Of a stretch of 8,472 nt of DNA, positions 4,852-8,472 are shown one piece after another. Origin of the DNA: RGIG1840 sp964626795 (GTDB taxonomy: Bacteria > Bacillota_I > Bacilli_A > RF39 > UBA660); assembly GCA_964626795.1 (NCBI GenBank), contig CAZVIQ010000039.1:1-8472 (forward strand). Direction: 5' to 3'. Numbering within the stretch: position 1 is the first letter of the stretch; the number at the start of each line of letters is the position of its first letter. The notes beneath the pieces are model-generated. The model was not told where the DNA came from. It did no database searches and worked only from the letters and a program-made list of their open reading frames with translations. The position numbers and the translations under genes are program-made.

Positions 4852-6234
4852 TTATTGTTTAAATTTATTAATAAGTTCTATTTTACTGTTAATATTTAAT
4901 TTTTTATATATATTTTTACAATAGCTATTTGCCGTATAATATCTTATACCCATCATTGCTGAAGCTTGTCTTAAAGTGTAGCCTTCTATTAAAATCTTAC
5001 AAAGTTCTTCCTCTCTAGATGATAATTTATACTTTTTAGCACTGTTTCTAATTATATTATTTTTCCGCTCTTTAGCATCTATTTCATCATTATAATATAT
5101 CTTTGAAATTGAAGGAGAAATAACTAAAAATATTATTATTATTAAAACACTAATTATTGATAAGGTAATACTTGTTTCTAATTTATTTATATGACTAATA
5201 CTATTGCCAAATATAGTTCCTGAAATTCCTCCTAATAATCCTATAAATATTATTGATATTTTCACATATAAATGGCTTGAATATTTTTTACCTATTATGC
5301 CTAAGGTATAATACATATTTATCATTCCCATAGAAGATACTATTCCCATCAAGAAACTAAAAACTTCATTTAATATTATATAGTTTGCAACGGAATATAT
5401 AAACATTGAAGTTGCAAATAAACCAAAAATTAAATTCCAAGATACATATGTGCTAGTACTTGTTTTATTAGTTTTATAAACTATATAACTTATCAAGCAA
5501 CCTAAAATTGCTCCAACATAATATATAGGATATAAATTTATTGATATATTTTCAATTGCCATTATTACAAAAGCTCTTCCTATTCCTTTACATAGTATTG
5601 CATACACACAGTTTAATATTATTGTAAGCAGCATTATTTTATTTATCTTATTTTTATTAAAATTTAAATCAATGTTTTCTTTTTTTAAATCATCTTTTTT
5701 AAAAAACAGAATTGGAAACAAAGATATTAATAGCATCACAAATGAAAAAATTAATCCGTTATTAATAGTTAATATTTTTAATTCTTGCAAAAGTACTAAA
5801 AAAGATATTAAAAGATTTGCTCCAATTATAGATATCAATTTCTCAGTATTATTTAATATATATATCATTGGGATAAGTATACTTATATTTACAATACCTA
5901 GAGAAATAGATAAAACTATTATAGAAAAAATATGAAAAGAATTATTAATATCAATCATTGATAAAACAGAGAATAATAAGACTAAACATGCACCTATATA
6001 CGATGCGTTTTTATACCATTTTGGTTTTATTATACATATAAAAAATGCTGATGATAGTAAATTTAATGAATGCAACATAACTCTAGAATCAGGTCCCATA
6101 AGTTTATCTGTTACTGGAGAAGATGTCCACCAAGTAGTAAAAACTATTACCCAGGCGTAATACATTATCCATATAAATATATAAGGAATTTTTTCTTTTA
6201 TCAAACCATTTTTATTTGTTTTAACTAAGACCAC
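4852..6234 (-). CDS. 12-TM membrane protein with C-terminal LuxR helix-turn-helix
   Basis: This 460-residue membrane-bound one-component regulator begins with about twelve hydrophobic helices spread over residues 15-375, arranged like a major-facilitator-type fold with a polar central linker (about 178-198). A short charged linker (380-400) and a LuxR/GerE-type DNA-binding domain (about 404-458, KLSSREEELCKILIEGYTLRQAS and the NSYCKNIYKKLNI recognition region) follow. Such 12-TM LuxR proteins are known as a class, but their ligands are generally undefined. The signal is presumably sensed in or across the membrane, with the DNA-binding domain in the cytoplasm. I prefer the GTG at 6234, because AGGTGA lies just upstream and the promoter starts transcription near 6254. 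A TTG at 6252 has no ribosome binding site. The operon immediately downstream encodes a related small LuxR protein and is the obvious target. Confidence 0.85.
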   Translation of the reverse strand: MVLVKTNKNGLIKEKIPYIFIWIMYYAWVIVFTTWWTSSPVTDKLMGPDSRVMLHSLNLLSSAFFICIIKPKWYKNASYIGACLVLLFSVLSMIDINNSFHIFSIIVLSISLGIVNISILIPMIYILNNTEKLISIIGANLLISFLVLLQELKILTINNGLIFSFVMLLISLFPILFFKKDDLKKENIDLNFNKNKINKIMLLTIILNCVYAILCKGIGRAFVIMAIENISINLYPIYYVGAILGCLISYIVYKTNKTSTSTYVSWNLIFGLFATSMFIYSVANYIILNEVFSFLMGIVSSMGMINMYYTLGIIGKKYSSHLYVKISIIFIGLLGGISGTIFGNSISHINKLETSITLSIISVLIIIIFLVISPSISKIYYNDEIDAKERKNNIIRNSAKKYKLSSREEELCKILIEGYTLRQASAMMGIRYYTANSYCKNIYKKLNINSKIELINKFKQ

Positions 6235-6260
6235 AAAATCACCTACTTGCAATATACATT

Positions 6261-6269
6261 ATTATATCA
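6261..6269 (-). promoter_or_regulatory. Extended -10 promoter of the 12-TM LuxR gene
   Basis: TGATATAAT is a perfect extended -10 (TGn plus TATAAT). Its TGA is also the stop codon of the helicase gene. The -35 region is poor (TACGTT at 16 bases), which extended -10 promoters tolerate. The predicted start lies near 6254, giving a leader of about 20 bases to the GTG at 6234. Confidence 0.6.
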
Positions 6270-7853
6270 TGTACTTTTAAATAACGTATTGTTATTTTTT
6301 ATAATTTCAATGCTCTTTCTATTCGTCCATATGAGTTCCTTTAAAAATATTGATTTTTTTCTTTTATCAGTAATTATATATACTCTATTTTTAGTTCTAG
6401 TAATTGAAACATAAAATAATCTTCTTTCCTCTTCATATTTAAAACTATCTTTAGTATTAACAACAAAATCAAGTATGTTTTCATTCCTTAATTTATTTGG
6501 AAAGCCATAAGTATCATCAATACAATTTATTAATATTACATTTTCTTCTTCTAAACCCTTTGATTTATGCGCAGTTAAATAACGCATTTTAATATCTGGA
6601 TTTAAACTATAAATAAGTTTTCCATCTTTCTCTAGATTAAAAGTATTATCTATATAATAATCTATATCAAAATTATTTCTTCCTATTATTAATATTGGTT
6701 TATTTGTTTCGTTATGTATATTTAAAATAAGTTTTTTAAATATCTCTTTGAAATTTTTAGAATATATAATTACAATTGGTTTGCCAATGCTTTTTGATGA
6801 TATTAAAACTTTTTTTATTTGTATAGGATTACTTGTTATAAATTTCTCTGCAATATTTAGTAACTCTTGACAATTCCTATAAGTTTTTTCAAGTTTAATA
6901 ACATTTACCGATCCATAATACTTTTCAAAATTTACGAATATGTCAAGATCACAACCAGCAAATCTATAAATCGATTGAAAATCATCTCCTACACATACTA
7001 ATTTTGAATTTAATACTTCTTTTATTGATTTAATAAGTTCATATCTTATAAAAGAAGTATCCTGATATTCATCGATTAAAATATATTTATAATTATTTTT
7101 GACTCCATTTTGTTTAACAGTATTTGTAGCTAAATTTATCATATCATTAAAATCAATTTTTCTCTGACTATATAACTCTGCTTCATAAATATTATAAATA
7201 GAATAAGCAATAATTAAAAATGAATAATTATTTTTTCTTATATAATAGTTATTATTCTTATTAATATAAAAGAATTCTTTGAATTTAATATTAGTTACAA
7301 ATCTGCCTTTATAAAAGTTAATAAAAGTCTCTATTAATTTTTTCAAATCATTAAACTTATTTTTGTTTTTTTCTAACACTTTTAAATAATTTTTTGAATG
7401 AGATCTAATATTAAGCAAATTAAATATTTCTTTTGTAAGGATTTCATTATTTAGAATATATCCATAAAAAAATTCTTCAATAATATAATTTAAATAGTTA
7501 TCATCTATTATTTGATAATTAAAATTATTGTCTTTTAAAATTTTAATAGCAAGTTTGTGAAAAGTTAAAACTTCAACATTATAATTATAATTTTCTTTTA
7601 TTTTATTCTTTAAACTATTAGTGGAATCATTTGTAAAGGAAATACATAATATTTCTTCTTCTTTTATATTTTCTATTTCAATTAAATATCTTATTTTACC
7701 AACTAAAGTTAAAGTTTTTCCAGTTCCAGCTCCAGCTATAATTAAAGTATTATCTTCATTACTGTAAATTGCATTTCTCTGGTTTATATCAAGACTAAAA
7801 CCATTTATATTGTTTAGAAGCTCTTCTGCTTGTCTTGTTTTTTCATTTAACAT
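6267..7853 (-). CDS. Compact UvrD/helicase IV-like superfamily 1A DNA helicase
   Basis: This 528-residue ATP-dependent 3'-5' type helicase shows all the SF1A motifs: Q25 (INQRNAI), Walker A AGAGTGKT (40-47), motif Ia ISFTNDS (71-77), TFHKLA (97-102), Walker B DEYQDT (261-266), motif III GDDFQSIYRF (289-298), TYR (324-326), TAHKSKG (427-433), and the motif VI region EERRLFYVSITR (475-486). The tail after motif V (TYGFPNKLRNE...EERRLFYVS) resembles E. coli helicase IV more than PcrA. The N-terminal extension of helicase IV is missing, and the protein is about 200 residues shorter than PcrA/UvrD. An Asn/Lys/Tyr-rich insert lies at about 196-213. The ATG has no Shine-Dalgarno, and a strong promoter puts the transcription start on its A. 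Motifs look intact, so it is probably active. Its pathway (repair or replication restart) is unknown. Confidence 0.88.
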   Translation of the reverse strand: MLNEKTRQAEELLNNINGFSLDINQRNAIYSNEDNTLIIAGAGTGKTLTLVGKIRYLIEIENIKEEEILCISFTNDSTNSLKNKIKENYNYNVEVLTFHKLAIKILKDNNFNYQIIDDNYLNYIIEEFFYGYILNNEILTKEIFNLLNIRSHSKNYLKVLEKNKNKFNDLKKLIETFINFYKGRFVTNIKFKEFFYINKNNNYYIRKNNYSFLIIAYSIYNIYEAELYSQRKIDFNDMINLATNTVKQNGVKNNYKYILIDEYQDTSFIRYELIKSIKEVLNSKLVCVGDDFQSIYRFAGCDLDIFVNFEKYYGSVNVIKLEKTYRNCQELLNIAEKFITSNPIQIKKVLISSKSIGKPIVIIYSKNFKEIFKKLILNIHNETNKPILIIGRNNFDIDYYIDNTFNLEKDGKLIYSLNPDIKMRYLTAHKSKGLEEENVILINCIDDTYGFPNKLRNENILDFVVNTKDSFKYEEERRLFYVSITRTKNRVYIITDKRKKSIFLKELIWTNRKSIEIIKNNNTLFKST

Positions 7854-7859
7854 TTTAAA

Positions 7860-7888
7860 ATAATATCAGGTTTAAAATTAATATGCAA
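7860..7888 (-). promoter_or_regulatory. Helicase promoter, apparently leaderless
   Basis: The -35 TTGCAT (7883-7888), a 17-base spacer and the -10 TATTAT (7860-7865) preceded by TGA make a strong extended -10 promoter. Six bases separate the -10 from the ATG at 7853, so the normal start site is the A of the start codon. No ribosome binding site precedes this ATG. Confidence 0.6.
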
Positions 7889-7909
7889 ATTACAAATATT
7901 TAAAATCTG

Positions 7910-8386
7910 CTAAATTTTTTTCATCATATCTTTTACTCTGATAAAATAATTGTTTTTATTATAGAAATTCTTTGCTAAATCGTTATATTCAAAAACTTCA
8001 AGCAAAATTCTTTTACATCCTTCATTTCTAAAATATTCTTCCATAGCATATAAAAGACTTTGTCCTACTCCTTTACTTCTTGCGTTTTTGGAAACTATTA
8101 ACTCTGTAACTTTTCCACCTTTTGGGGCTTTAAAATCCCAAGTATCTTCAGCAGGCATAATTATTCCTGCAATAAATCCCATAATTTTATCATTATCTTT
8201 TGCAAGAAGCATTTTTCCGCCATTTTCTTGAATTTCCTTAATTGTTTTCTTAAAACTTTCTTCTCTAAAAGAATCAGTCATTATATTGTATTTTTCTCTA
8301 TCTATTTTTGCTATATATTCCTGTAGTTCAACCAATAAATTTTTTACTTCTTCTTCATACATAGGAAGATAATTAATTATTTCCAT
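7910..8386 (-). CDS. GNAT-family N-acetyltransferase
   Basis: This 158-residue cytoplasmic enzyme should transfer an acetyl group from acetyl-CoA to an amine; the substrate is unknown. Motif D is seen around residues 58-75 (KMLLAKDNDKIMGFIAG). Motif A follows at 93-118, with the acetyl-CoA pyrophosphate loop R103-S-K-G-V-G108 (TELIVSKNARSKGVGQSLL). Motif B follows at 128-144 (LLEVFEYNDLAKNFYNKNNY). The length is normal for a single-domain GNAT. The ATG at 8386 is chosen because GAGGTG sits just upstream. The GTG two codons earlier is part of that ribosome binding site. The stop is 56 bases before the helicase ATG with no terminator between, so read-through into the helicase is possible. Confidence 0.92.
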   Translation of the reverse strand: MEIINYLPMYEEEVKNLLVELQEYIAKIDREKYNIMTDSFREESFKKTIKEIQENGGKMLLAKDNDKIMGFIAGIIMPAEDTWDFKAPKGGKVTELIVSKNARSKGVGQSLLYAMEEYFRNEGCKRILLEVFEYNDLAKNFYNKNNYFIRVKDMMKKI

Positions 8387-8412
8387 AAACACCTCACTAA
8401 AATTATATTTAT

Positions 8413-8421
8413 ATTATATCA
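8413..8421 (-). promoter_or_regulatory. Extended -10 promoter of the acetyltransferase gene
   Basis: TGATATAAT, a perfect extended -10, lies about 26 bases before the ATG at 8386. No good -35 is seen at 16-18 bases (TATGTA at 16). A second TATAAT at 8403-8408 has TTGTAA 19 bases upstream and is a weaker alternative. Confidence 0.5.
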
Positions 8422-8472
8422 GATATTTACAAAGTACATATTAAAATTCATTTAATCATATAATTTAAAAAT

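Noticed and set aside
5672..5935. Plus-strand open frame of 87 codons
   Set aside because: It is antisense to the membrane LuxR gene, with no ribosome binding site or recognisable domain.
6235..6252. TTG start of the 12-TM LuxR gene at 6252
   Set aside because: The predicted transcription start is essentially at this codon and no ribosome binding site precedes it; the GTG at 6234 has AGGTGA upstream.
6279..6297. Hairpin AAATAAC-GTATT-GTTATTT with a T run as a terminator
   Set aside because: The T run is on the plus strand, where no gene ends. On the minus strand it lies inside the helicase coding end with no U run after it.

Overview
This is a very AT-rich stretch (no GC count was run) that uses the standard genetic code and has strong AGGAGG-type ribosome binding sites. 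It carries a PerR-type regulator, rubrerythrin and rubredoxin together. This fits an anaerobic or microaerophilic low-GC Gram-positive bacterium (Bacillota, Clostridia-like). The genus cannot be read from the sequence. Most genes lie on the minus strand, spacing is tight, and no gene-free stretch exceeds 300 bases. No tRNA, rRNA, CRISPR array, insertion sequence or phage gene was seen.

Layout. Positions 1-156 hold the edge of something unresolved and a plus-strand terminator. Positions 157-1337 are an oxidative-stress operon on the minus strand, read right to left: fur/perR-family regulator, rubrerythrin, short-loop rubredoxin, terminator. Its promoter carries a palindrome overlapping the likely transcription start, suggesting autoregulation. 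Divergent from it, 1443-2414 (+) encodes a protein resembling the N-terminal half of ribonuclease R (winged helix plus OB folds) with no RNB nuclease domain. It converges on an HD-domain phosphohydrolase (2411-3178, -). The two stop codons share a TTAA, and the plus-strand terminator sits inside the HD gene.

Positions 3296-6234 (minus strand) are the most distinctive part. A 12-TM membrane protein with a C-terminal LuxR-type helix-turn-helix lies directly upstream of a three-gene overlapping operon. That operon encodes an 84-residue stand-alone LuxR helix-turn-helix protein resembling the membrane protein's DNA-binding tail, a lipoprotein of unknown function, and a Tic20/DUF4870-like membrane protein. 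The gap between the two units holds a terminator, an 8-bp direct repeat flanking a -10-like element, and a hairpin whose loop carries the ribosome binding site. I infer a membrane-sensing regulatory circuit acting on a cell-envelope operon; its signal and function are unknown.

Positions 6267-8386 (minus strand) hold a compact UvrD/helicase IV-like superfamily 1 helicase and, upstream, a GNAT acetyltransferase. The helicase promoter places the transcription start on the A of its ATG and no Shine-Dalgarno is visible, so it may be a leaderless gene. Five promoters in the window share an extended -10 (TGn before the hexamer).
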